A stretch of DNA of 64,000 bases, taken from Charina bottae (lineage: Eukaryota; Chordata; Lepidosauria; Squamata; Charinaidae). Position 1 is the stretch's first letter, and every line of letters begins with the position of its first letter. Positions 47,734 through 58,300 of the stretch are shown here, in pieces. The position numbers and the translations under genes are program-made. The DNA is taken from contig JALMGJ010000011.1 in assembly GCA_023362775.1 (NCBI GenBank), forward strand, positions 21,254,001 through 21,318,000, written 5' to 3'. The notes under the pieces were generated by a model. It was not told the origin of the DNA. It saw only the letters and a program-made list of their open reading frames with translations, and did no database searches.

Positions 47734-47800
47734 CAGTGTTTCTCAACCTTGGCAACTTTAAGATGTACTCCCAGAATTCCCCATGCTGGCTGAAACCTTG
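47734..47800. mobile_element. hAT MITE (family 1) lacking its right terminus but with exact TSD
   Basis: Starts CAGTGTTTCTCAACCTTGG and stops after 67 bp at GCTGAAACCTTG, with no right inverted end. CTCTACAG is nevertheless identical at 47726-47733 and 47801-47808. Confidence 0.85.
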
Positions 47801-47840
47801 CTCTACAGATACATTTAAATCTTGAGAAAGTAGGGTTTTA

Positions 47841-47841
47841 A

Positions 47842-47881
<40 letters not shown>
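47841..47881. repeat. (AAT)n microsatellite
   Basis: About thirteen AAT units next to the LINE fragment that follows. Confidence 0.95.
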
Positions 47882-47883
<2 letters not shown>

Positions 47884-47887
47884 GCAA

Positions 47888-48455
47888 TTAATACCTGGGC
47901 AGTCCCTGTAATTCGATATACGGCAGGAATAACTGTCTGGACCCAGATGGAACTTAATAATTTGGATCGGAAGACAAGAAAACTAATGACAATGCCTCAT
48001 GCTTTGCACCCAAAAAGTGATATTGATTGGCTGTATTTGCCAAGAACCAAAGGGGGTAGAGGACTCCTACAGGTGAAACAAATGGGGGGAAGAAAAGCAT
48101 GGCCTGAATGACTACATTAAGAAAAACCAAGAACCCTTGCTGAAGGAAGTCGATCAGGGAAAGCCCTTGAAAACAACGAAGGTGAAGGCTGAGTATAGAA
48201 AAGAAGTAATACGAATTGTGATTGGAGCCCTCGGAGAAATACCTAAAGGACTCCCTTGATGTCTCGAAATATTGAATTTATCGGACTTGAACCCCCTAAT
48301 TTTACAGAAAAACACCCTGCTATTTTCTTAGACGCTACCTTAATAAATCTTAGGTCCTTGGTTAGGACTTAAATTGTCAAGTTTCCACCAGTCTTAGGCT
48401 GTGAACCTAACTACAGATTACCCACACATAACAACAACGACAACAATAATAATTT
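47888..48455 (+). mobile_element. R4/Dong-like LINE fragment and 3' tail
   Basis: Translates to AINTWAVPVIRYTAGITVWT, LDRKTRKLMTMPHALHPKSD and DWLYLPRTKGGRGLLQVKQM, a conserved C-terminal block of this LINE class. Stop codons and frameshifts follow. The end CCAGTCTTAGGCTGTGAACC plus an (AAC/AAT) run matches 6930-7006. Confidence 0.65.
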
Positions 48456-48846
48456 TCTTCCAAATATCTGATCACATCTATAGCAAAATGCTTTCCCCCC
48501 TGAATCACGCAATTGTATAAGTAGTCAGTAAATACTCGGGCAGTGCTTCCTCTCAGCCAAGGCCATGTTATCCACGAGTCCTTGAGCCAGCAAAAAACCA
48601 TACTGGCATAAAATTGGCTGCCTACACTGGCAATCCCTATTCTGTCACAAGCCAGCAAATGGCGCTGCCCTTATTTACAGTGTACAGAGCATGTTATGGG
48701 CAGGGATTGATGGATTCCTCTGGCTTTGTTTCCCTCCCCTCCCACCAAATGCTACTAGCCTACTGGCAAACATTTGCAAATATTCTCCTAAAATGTGGGA
48801 TGAAACTGGAGCTAGGGAAGAGGCAAGTTTTAATGTATAGCTAGAC

Positions 48847-49092
48847 CAGGGGTCCCCAACCTGTGGGCCGCGGCCTGTTAGGATGTGGGCTGCGACGCTC
48901 CCGCCTGCAAACCCCGCCCCCGGGTGCACGCGATTACCCCGCCCCTGGTGCATGCTATTGGCTCCCGCCTGCAAACCCCGCCCCCCGGTGCGCACGATTG
49001 GCTCCCGCCTGCAAACACCCCCCCCCCCCCCGTCCGTTGAAAAATTTTCTTCCACGACCGGTCCCTGGTGCCAGAAAGGTTGGGGACCGCTG
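48847..49092. mobile_element. hAT MITE (family 3) with GC-rich internal minisatellite and perfect TSD
   Basis: Termini CAGGGGTCCCCAACC and GGTTGGGGACCGCTG. AGCTAGAC is duplicated exactly at 48839-48846 and 49093-49100. The centre has three to four copies of a repeat with GATTGGCTCCCGCCTGCAAA and CCCCGCCCC. Confidence 0.9.
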
Positions 49093-49552
49093 AGCTAGAC
49101 CATGGATTTAGCTGTCAAAATTCCTTTTGTTTTGGTGCAAATGTTTTGCACGTACATGTTCAAAGGGAGCCCAACTATCAGGCTTTGGACATGGCCCTAC
49201 CCTGAAAGAAACACAGCCTTTGAAGACACCTGCACAAAACATACCAAACCAGGGCTGATTTGGGGGGTCTTTTCAGGCGCAGATTAAGCATAATGCTAGA
49301 AAAGCAACCCATGTTCAAGATCAGCCTGAACAATAACGGACAAGCACAGAAGGGTTTCAGCGTGAAGGAGCAGAGAGGAGGTTGATCAAGATCTCTGATC
49401 TAGGAACTGACTTGGCGACTTGGGTGCAAGGGGAGGTGCAGAGGTATTATCTGTGTAAATTAGGCCACAATTGGTTCTACAAAAAAATTGTCACATTAGT
49501 TCTTTAAAATGAAAAAAAGTAGTTAATTAGAATGTAGCAATGCATCTTATAA

Positions 49553-49892
49553 GGGGCGTGGTGGCTCAGTGAGTAAGACGCCAGGCTTGTCGATCAGAAG
49601 ATTGCAAGTTCGGAGGTTCGAATCCCTAGCCCCGCGTGATGTGAGTGAGCTCCCGCCCTTCCCCCAGCTCTTGCCAACCTAGCAATTCGAAAGCATGCAA
49701 ATGCAAGTAGATGAATAGGTACCACTTTGGTGGGTAGGTAACAGCGTTCCGTGTGCATCATGCCGGCCACATGACCGTGGAAGTGTCTTTGGACAGTGCT
49801 GGCTCTTCTGCTAACAAACGGAGATGAGCGCTGGCCCCTAGAGTCGGACACGACTGCACAAATGTGCAGGGGGAGCCTTTACCTTTACCTTT
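49553..49892 (+). repeat. tRNA-derived SINE, full length, with 14-bp TSD
   Basis: Best reference copy. It starts GGGGCGTGGTGGCTCAGTGA (A box), has B box GGTTCGAATCC near 49615, and ends TTTACCTTTACCTTT. AATGCATCTTATAA is exact at 49539-49552 and 49893-49906. Confidence 0.95.
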
Positions 49893-49917
49893 AATGCATC
49901 TTATAAAAATATGAGAT

Positions 49918-50058
49918 GGTTAGATAGCATCACCGATGTAATGAACATGAATTTGAGTAAACTCCGGATGACAGTGGAGGACAGGAAGGCCTGGCGTGTC
50001 CATGAGGTCACGAAGAGTTGGACATGACTAAACAACTGAACAACAACAACAAAAAATA
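49918..50058 (+). mobile_element. BovB LINE 3' end fragment
   Basis: ATGAACATGAATTTGAGTAA, then GGACAGGAAGGCCTGGCGTG, GAAGAGTTGGACATGACTAA and an (AAC)n tail. This is the recognisable 3' end of BovB (RTE), shared by squamates and ruminants. Confidence 0.75.
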
Positions 50059-50059
50059 A

Positions 50060-52740
50060 AAATAGGTATTATTTAAACAAAGACAACAACAGTGCCAGTA
50101 AGACAGGAGGTTCTCAAAGCTTGCTGTGCAACCAACTGTAAAATTTCAAATAGAATTTACCTTCCTAATCATTTTGATATCACACATTCAGGATTCTGCT
50201 TTAAATAAAACAATTTAATTAAAGTCAAATTGAAACCCTTGAGAAATGCAGTGATTTTGGAAGACCGAAAGAAAAAAAATGTTCCATGTAAATAATTCCC
50301 TTTGAGCTGGATGATGTTGCTTGATAATAAATGGGCTCAAAAATTGGTCCTGGTTGCTTAACTCAAAGAATTCAAAACATAAGGAGAAATAGCTTGTTAA
50401 CCTCTTTTGTGGATGGTGATGGCATGAGTGCTTGGAAAGAACTGTTTTCTTCCTTTAACTCCCATCCTCACTCTTTTTAATGCTGTTGATAGGATGCACA
50501 TCTAATTAAAACAATGTCAAAGGCTTTACTAATTAAGAGACATCAGCTTCAACCCTAAATTCTCTGGCCACATTTCTGATAAAAACTGGGTTGAAGTTAC
50601 TCAATTCTGTGCCCAGAGTCATATATACATATAGCAACATGGGAGAAATTTTCCCAAGCTGCAATCCATAAACCACAAGAATTACCTATTAAAAAGAAAT
50701 AAATAGAAGTTATTCATTGGGTGCTTAAGTCCCAGTGCTTTCAATGCAGTTGGTGCTAAGATATGAATGAAAATTTCCCCACTCTGCCTGAAGAAGCTGG
50801 TTGTCTACAAAGCCAGAGTACAATCCAATTGGGGCTCCAGCTTTGCCTGTGCATGCAAAGCCCAATCCCTGCCAGATGCACTCCAGGCTTTCCTTCCAAC
50901 TCTGGATAGGCCAGCTTCTCCAAGCGGTGCAGGAAAAATGTGACACATTAGCTATAATGTGCGGGACAATTTAATAACCAGTTCTCATGAGCCTGAGATA
51001 GAGAACCCCCCTGGGGAAAGTCTGGTTTGAAATAATGGATTCTTCCACTGTGCAAAGAAAAATGGAGCTGGAAGTCAAGATGTGGGGAATTGACAGGGAG
51101 AGTGCGGGCTCTCACCAGCCAAAGTGGCTAATAGGTGCTGGGCTGATCCCATGTTCCCAGGTGCCACCTGACTGTGACGTTGATGGGATGCTTGCTGAAG
51201 TCCATCAAGCTGTGCCCATAGCAAAACAACGGCAGCGTATGGTTTGTTTAATGGGGGAAACGCCACTTTAACACCCAATCGGCTAAGGATGGCTTCTGGA
51301 TACCTGTCTCAGGTACGGGTTGGGGGCGAGAACCTGGGTTGGGGGCTGAAGGCAATGCCATGAGGACATGGCAGAAAGGGGGTTGGAACTTGTTCACACC
51401 AAGATTATACCTAAGTGGGGAAAAGGCCCTTGATAAATCGGTAGAAAGAAATGGGTGGCCATAGTGGTCCAAAATAAAACGATCAGCCCCAAATCAGCAT
51501 CTTTGAAAGCTGACAGGCTGTTCAACCACTGCTCAGTCTGCGGATACATTTCCCCCTATCTTAATCTCCTCCACTTCCTGGTTTCTGCAAGTCAAGCTGC
51601 GGTCAAATGGGCAAGCATTTGCACTGAATCTGTAGCCCTGTTTCTTTCTAAAGGACAATTGTTTGGATATGTTGTTCCAGAGCAATTTCACACTGGGCAT
51701 TGGCATGGCTCCCAGCTTGGCGGCAACCCCCCACAACCCCATACCGTCACGGATGTGAGGCAGCTGAGTCGATTCTCCTCGGCTCAGCTGCAGTGCAGCT
51801 CAAATGGCAAAGCTTCATTTTTGCCGTGTGGGAGCTCCACGGGGCTTGGGGATCGGCTAGCTGGCAGGACTCCTGCCAGTCCCACCTCCTGGCTCTTTGG
51901 CTCCCCCCCCCAAAGCTGCTAAGCTGCCGTTATGCTCCGCTGGCCTTGCCTTGGGCTCCCGAGCAGCTTTGCAACTAGCGACCTGCTTTTTAAAATGCTT
52001 GCCGTTGCTTTTCGCAAGGCCAGGCTGGGGGAGAGGGCTACCGGCTAGAGGCCATTTTGGCACAGCTCTGTGGGCCCAGCTGGAGGAAATGCTGGCCAGC
52101 CAGCTTATTCTGCCTTCTCTCCAAGGCAGCAGGCTTCCAGTTGCAACTTCAACGATTGCAGACCAGGATACTGTATCTTTAAACCTGAAGAAGAAGGTGG
52201 ATAATTTCCCATCCCTGCCTCCCTTAAAAGCAAGGGAAAGCTGTCCCTGGGGAATGCCGTCTCAAGTCCCCTTGTAAGGGAACCCAGGTTAAAGGGAGAG
52301 CTGGTGGTTGCTAGGAAGCGGGACTTCGAGCTTGTCTTTTCCTGACGAGTCCAGTCGTTTCCTTGCTGTGCAAAACTCTGCGGAGACCAAAAAAACACAC
52401 TAGGGCGCTGTTTACATCCCAGCATGTAACTGGAGAGGCCGAGAGCAGAACCAGAATAACTAAAGAAAGAGCTGCAAGCGTTCGGGAGGACCCCTTCCCC
52501 TTGCTGTGGGACGCCCTGTTCCAGGACTGAGATGCTGACAAGGAGGAATAGAAGCCGAGCTTTTTACTCTCTGCATAATGCCAGCTGGAGAAAACCCACA
52601 TGTGATTTTGTGCCCTGACATTCCTCCATCTCTGTCATCTCTTCGCACAAGACTGCAGACCCCTTTCCTTCTACTCCCCAACCCTCAAGGCTCTGCTAGG
52701 CCTCAGCCCTAAATAGTGAAGAAAAGTATCTTAAAATGGC
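50060..52740. other. Intergenic, no gene seen
   Basis: About 2.7 kb. The part 51000-52700 is richer in GC and gives frames up to 155 codons on both strands. None shows a domain I recognise, and the two strands score alike, which argues for composition rather than coding. A diverged unknown repeat or an unrecognised exon cannot be excluded. Confidence 0.35.
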
Positions 52741-52747
52741 GTATTTG

Positions 52748-52881
52748 CAGTATTTCTCAACCTTGGCAGCTTTCAGTTGTGTGGACTTCAACTCCCAGAA
52801 TTCCCCAGCCAGTAGGCTAGCTGGGGAATTCTGGGAGTTGGAGTCCACACAACTGAAAGCTGCCAAGGTTGAGAAACACTG
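52748..52881. mobile_element. hAT fold-back MITE (family 1)
   Basis: Near-perfect palindrome, with CAGTATTTCTCAACCTTGG at the left end. The octamers on the two sides do not match. Confidence 0.88.
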
Positions 52882-53320
52882 GCCCATAGTCTTTGTATGG
52901 CAAGATTTTCTTTAAATTATTCCAAAGCTCTCTTTTATCTCTCAGTTCCCTGATGGGAACAAGCACATTGCCACTTACAGAAGCAGAGATATGTGCACAG
53001 GCACTCCTCAGCTGCTCCAGAGTCTTTTACTGTACATTCCAGAACCTGCCATAATTCAAGGGTTTCCAAGAATATCTCGATATGATAGGTCAGTTCTTCC
53101 CAATCCTGAGCTTTGAAGATAAAAGTGTTCTGGGGTATATTGCCTTGTGCAGGCTGCAGCTTCACACCTTGCAGCTGCTTGACAAGGGTCAAATTTAAAA
53201 AAAAAAAAATCCCAAAGACACACACACACACACACACACGCACACACAAACACACACTTGATTCTCTTGCCTTTCTGCACTTTGCCGGTCTAGGGATCAA
53301 CGTCCTTTTGAAACCCTTTA

Positions 53321-53530
53321 CTCTTGCCAACCTAGCAATTCGAAAGCATGCAAATGCAAGTAGATGAATAGGTACCACTTCGGTGGGTAGGTAACAACGT
53401 TCTGCGTGCGTCATGCCGGCCACATGGCCGTGGAAGCGTCTTCGGACAACGCTGGCTCTTCAGCTAACAAACGGAGATGAGCACCGGCCCCTAGAGTTGG
53501 ACACGACTGTGTGGGGGAACCTTTACCTTT
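53321..53530 (+). repeat. tRNA-derived SINE, head-truncated
   Basis: Starts mid-element (CTCTTGCCAACCTAGCAATT) and runs to the GGAACCTTTACCTTT tail. The tRNA head is missing. Confidence 0.85.
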
Positions 53531-53652
53531 TTTCTCAGTCTCAGAAACTTTAAGCTGTGTGGACTTCAACTCCCAGAATTCCCCATGCTTGCTGGGGAAT
53601 TCTGGGAGTTGACATCCACACAGCTTAAAGTTGCTGAGGTTGAGAAACACTG
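53531..53652. mobile_element. hAT fold-back MITE (family 1), left end damaged
   Basis: The right end has GTTGAGAAACACTG. The left end reads CTCAGTCTCAGAAACTTTAA and is altered where it abuts the SINE tail. Confidence 0.75.
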
Positions 53653-53675
53653 CTTTAAAGCACCATGATATATCC

Positions 53676-53910
53676 CAGAGCTTTCCAAACTGTGTGTCGG
53701 GACACATTAGTGTGTCGGCTGCAGTGTCTGAGTGTGTCATGGCTGCTGCTACCTCCAAGCCCTGCCAGGATTCCGTGCAGGTCCTAGTGCCTGCCTTGTG
53801 CCCTGCTGTAAGAGTATGTCGCGAAATGATGCCCTGCTGTAAGAGTGTGTCGCGAAATGATGCCCTGCTGTAAGAATGTGTCACCAACATGAAAAGTTTG
53901 GAAAGCTCTG
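53676..53910. mobile_element. hAT-like MITE (family 2) with perfect 8-bp TSD
   Basis: Termini CAGAGCTTTCCAAACTG and AGTTTGGAAAGCTCTG. ATATATCC is exact at 53668-53675 and 53911-53918. The interior contains a short tandem block with GATGCCCTGCTGTAAGA. Confidence 0.9.
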
Positions 53911-54153
53911 ATATATCCAGTCTCCACACTATGGAGTTCAAGAGACATTCAGTGGAAAAAGTTTGTTTTACCCAGGAGGTAAGCAGGGTCACTGGAGAGT
54001 GGCTTTGGCGTCTAGAGCAGCCATAAGTTAGGTATCAACATATAAATTCATGGTGTAAACCTGTAGTTGCTTGCAATTTTCTCCCCGCTTGCCTTCACGA
54101 GTTACTTGTTACTTATTGGAAGAGAGTTCTTCCAATAAGTGTTTTCCCTGCAC

Positions 54154-54260
54154 CAGTGTTTCTCAACCTTAGCCATTTTAAGATGTGTGGACTTCAACTC
54201 CCAGAATTTTGGGAATTGAAGTCCACCACATCTTCAAGCTGCCAAGGTTGAGAAACACCG
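54154..54260. mobile_element. hAT fold-back MITE (family 1) with perfect 8-bp TSD
   Basis: Short-loop copy. CCCTGCAC is exact at 54146-54153 and 54261-54268. Confidence 0.92.
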
Positions 54261-54269
54261 CCCTGCACT

Positions 54270-55154
54270 GTCTGTGTCTGCTGTTTCTGAGCAGAGCGCT
54301 GCAATTCATGTCGGATTATCAGATGGACTGAGCACTTAGAAATAGTATTCTCTGGAAAAGTTGCAAGATATTTTTTTTTAAATGCTAACACTTTTAATTG
54401 GGGGGAGAAAAATTGAGTTTTGAGACTTTGCCTTTCAGTTGATTTCACTGTTGCCGGTCTTGGCTGGTTAGCTGACAGGATACTAGATGGAAATTCACCT
54501 GTGTTTTGGGGGACCGCTAGGCTGGAAACTTCTGTGTCTCTCTATCAGTATAAAAGGACCCAGCCAGGGATCATATTTTTTGGTGTATCTGGAGGGTATA
54601 CAAAAAAGAAAAATTCTGAACGTGTAAGCCCAGTTGGACAGTCTCTTTTGTTCTTTCATGAGCTCAATTTTCCAATGGAAGAATTGCAATTTTTGTTCTG
54701 GGTGGAACTTTGCCAAGGAGGGAAACTGACATGAGTTTCTGTCGTCTGACCCGTGTTAATTTAAAAGACTTCCAAGACACAAGCCCTCTTGTTGAGCTAA
54801 AAATAGCCGTTTATAAAAACTGGGTTTTAAATACAGCCCCTTATCCTCCCTCCCTTTGTAATGTCTCAGTTCACTAACACAGCTGTCCCTCATTCATAAA
54901 CAGAGCCCTTTTCTCACGGTTCCCCCTCCCTGCCCCCCCACCCCAAATTAAAACAAGACAAGCACAACTGGTTCTATTTACAAAACAGGGAAGAAAAGTG
55001 TGTCCAGAGGATGGAGAAATGGGGCAGGTGGGTAGAAAGGGAAAGATTGATTCTTTCCATCTCTGTGTGTGTGCATGCATGCACACAAACATATGTGTGT
55101 AAAGGTTGCACACAGAGAGAAAGAGAGACTTTGGTTTTTCCTCCAAAGGGGTTT
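54270..55154 (-). other. CACNG6: Presumed CACNG6 3' UTR and flank
   Basis: Lies just beyond the CACNG6 stop on its own strand. No canonical AATAAA was found close by on the - strand, so the 3' end is unplaced. No transposon is recognised here. Confidence 0.3.
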
Positions 55155-55393
55155 TTAGGAAGCGTGGTTACTGGTGCTTCTCCTTCTGATGCAATATTCC
55201 CAGGGCTTTTTGGGTAAACCTGGGATGGATAACAGGATGAAGCAGGCTCCCCCAAAGATCAGAATCAGCCCTGCGGACACTGCACAAGCCACGGACCAGG
55301 AATACTCATATTCCAGCGGGATGGTCTTATTGGAGGTGATCAGCCACCAAACCGATTGTCGGAAAAGCTCCAGAGTCACCAACACCATCAGTC
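55155..55393 (-). CDS. CACNG6: CACNG6 exon 4 (last coding exon)
   Basis: 239 coding nt after a TTTGCAG acceptor, ending in a stop at 55155-55157. It encodes the end of TM3 (LMVLVTLELFRQSVWW), the second extracellular loop, YEYSWS, TM4 and a basic tail (YCIRRRSTSNHAS). Confidence 0.9.
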
Positions 55394-58300
55394 CTGCAAA
55401 GGAACGAAAGAGAAAGAAGACAATGTAGGGCAGTGTTTTTCAAACTTGGCCACTTTAAGCAAGGCTGGCTGGGGGATTCTGGGAGTTGAAGTCCACCCAT
55501 CTTAAAGTGGCCAAGTTTGAAAGACACTGGTGTAGGGTGTTCCCCTTGCGACATTTCCAGTTGTGAATCAAGACCACAAATCAGCAGTATGGAAAGCCTT
55601 CGGGAGGGGCACTGGATTAGTGTTAATCCACCTAGAAGGGCCTTGTGTATCCTTAGGTGGAGCTGTTGCCTACTTATGTTTTAAGGGATATCATGGTTAA
55701 GGGAACCCCCCCACTCCCCCTACCTAGGCTGACCATATTTCAGGATAGCAAAACGGGACAGGGTCTTATGTAATATTCCGTATTCATGAAAAAGACAGGG
55801 GTCCCCGCCCCCTGGTCCACGTGATTGGCTCCCACCTGCAAACCCTGCCCCCCGGTCCACGTGATTGGCTCCCGCCTGCAAACCCTGGCCCCGGTCCGCA
55901 CGATTGGCTCCCGCCTGCAAACCTCGGTCCGCGCTCCGGCTCGGATCCTCCTTCCGCGCCATTCCCGCCGGGTTTGAAAAATGGGACAAAATTGAGATTT
56001 TTATGAAAAGGACGGGATGGTTGAAAAATGCTTAAAAAACAGGACTGTCCCGTTCAAAACGGGACTTATGGTCAGCCTACCCCTACCCCATATACTTCAG
56101 GAAAGAGAAGAACGTTTTGCAGAATCCATACCTGATATTATGAAGAAGCAGGATGCTGGCTTCAGGAGGAACTCAACTCCTTTGCTCAGGGCCATTGTGA
56201 TGCACAGAGCCCCCATGGCCATCAAGGTGATGCTGAGGAGGGACACAACGGCGGCCGTGATGTTCAGTTCTATGCAATGTTGCCAAGCAGGGGAGAAAAG
56301 GTCATTTCGTTCCACCCAACATTTCACAGAGGAAAACAGGGGCATACTGGCAGGGTGCCTAGTGCCCTACCTCTGCTGGGGCCAGCAAGGAATCTGCAAC
56401 ATCTAGAGAGGCGGCCTCCCTCTACCTGTGTTGACCGCCAAGTCATAATTCCTGCCCCCGCCCAACACAACCTGGTTGTATCAGGTTGGTGAAGGCCATT
56501 TTAGAGCATTATACCAACACACACTGATGTGAGTATCACTCATAAATGTGATGCCCAGCAGTCACTCGGTGCGGCACAGAAAGACATGTGCTTAATAGGA
56601 ATGAGAATGGAAGAAGAAGAAGAAGAAGAAGAAGAAGAAGAAGAAGAAGAAGAAGAAGAAGAAGAAGAAGAAGAAGAAGAAGAAGAAGAGGAGGAGGAGG
56701 AGGAGGAGGAGGAGGAGGAGGAGGAGGAGGAGGAGGAGGAGGAGGGGGAGGAGGAGGAGGAGGAGAAAGCGATGGAGTCGCAGGCCTGGGTGGCAGACTG
56801 GCAAACGCCAGAGATTCAGATAACAGCTGATGTATAGATACAGTATATTTTTCCCCAAAAGACAGACGGCTATTTCTTCTCTGTCCCCGAAAACCTCAGT
56901 GTAATTTGAGATCTTTTGAATAATACCCTGGGAGCATCTTTCATGATCATTGAAAGATCTTTTTTTGATTTAAAGCTGCAGTTAGAGCCCTAAAGGAAAG
57001 CTGCCGTGATTAATTGGTTGAGATCTTTCAAAAGTCTAATGACTAAAAGAAGGCCCAGATTTATTGGGTGGTGGGGTTGGGGTGGCAGAAATTGATTTCA
57101 ACACAGTTTGTAATTGGCTGATTGACTTGTGAATCTGCTGTTATAAACTCAATGTTTTCTATAGTTAGGAGATTACGAAGTGTTCGTACGTTTCTGCACA
57201 TGAGCATCAACAAACTGTACCTTAAGAACATTAAATGCACCATTCATTTTCTGATTGGCTATAATTATCTGGGCTTGGCTTTTTTATGCTTTCCAAATGA
57301 TTTAGACTTCAGTTTCCATAGTCCCCAGCCAACATGGGTGACAGTCTGAGAATTATGGGATTTAGCCCAACACATCTGGAGGGCACCAAATTTGGGATGG
57401 CTGCCACAGGAAATCAAGATGAAGCCAACGTTGAGAGCAGGAACTACAGAACCTGAAGAGCAGAAGAATGCTTATTCCCCACACGTGGTTGTGGCGTAGT
57501 TTAAGAATTAAACCCAGAAATTGATTAAAATGTAAAAGAGCAACTAAGATTTAAAACTAAGTTCAGTCTGCCTTGCTAACAGGATTGAAGGTCATCAGGG
57601 GTGCTGCCTGGCAGGAAGTCAAGTATGAGACCCTTCCTGTGAGGTTGGGCCTTAAGGATCAGTTGGGAGTTTTGCTTTGTACCAGCCTCCCTGCCATCTC
57701 TGCTCAAGGCCGTCTCTGGGCTGGCGGTGGAGTTCCCCAGCCTTATGGTTCTGGGGAACTTCAATCTGCCATCCTTGGGGGGTGGACTCAGAGGCAGCGC
57801 AAGACCTCATGATCACCATGGCAACCATGGCCCTGAGCCAGCATATCATGGCCCTGACCCACAGGGGAGTCGTCACACATTGGACCTGGCTTTTGTCTTG
57901 GGGCAGTGGCTACATGACCTGGAGTTTGGGGGTGCTGCCACCCGTCCCTTGTCACCCTGGTGTTTACCATAGCAACCTTCCTCTGCGAGGAGGCAGGGCC
58001 TATTTAATCGGCTCATCCCAGGGACCTAATGGGTTTCAGAGGAAGCCTGGGGTTTTTCCTGAGATTTTGGTAAGTGATTTGACTGAGGCCTTAGTCACCA
58101 CCTGGAGTGAGGTGGTGGCCGTGGCTTTAGACTGGATTGTACGTATGCAGACTCTGTGTGCAGACATTGGCACGCTCCCTGGATCTCAGTGGGCCTACAG
58201 AGGATAAAGCGACAGAAGAGATACCTTGATCACCACTGGGAGAAAACTAGGAATCAATCTGACCAGAGCTTTGTTAGAGCCTACCATGTGGTAATAAGGC

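Noticed and set aside
49553..49640. Possible tRNA gene (A and B boxes present)
   Set aside because: It is the tRNA-derived head of a SINE with target duplications and a LINE-like tail, repeated elsewhere in the window; no free-standing tRNA gene.
51000..52700. GC-richer block with several frames up to 155 codons
   Set aside because: Both strands give similar frames, and no domain or splice pattern is recognised; kept only as unassigned sequence.
56529..56858. Poly-Glu, poly-Arg/Gly and poly-Leu/Phe proteins
   Set aside because: Products of the GAA/GGA tract in three frames.
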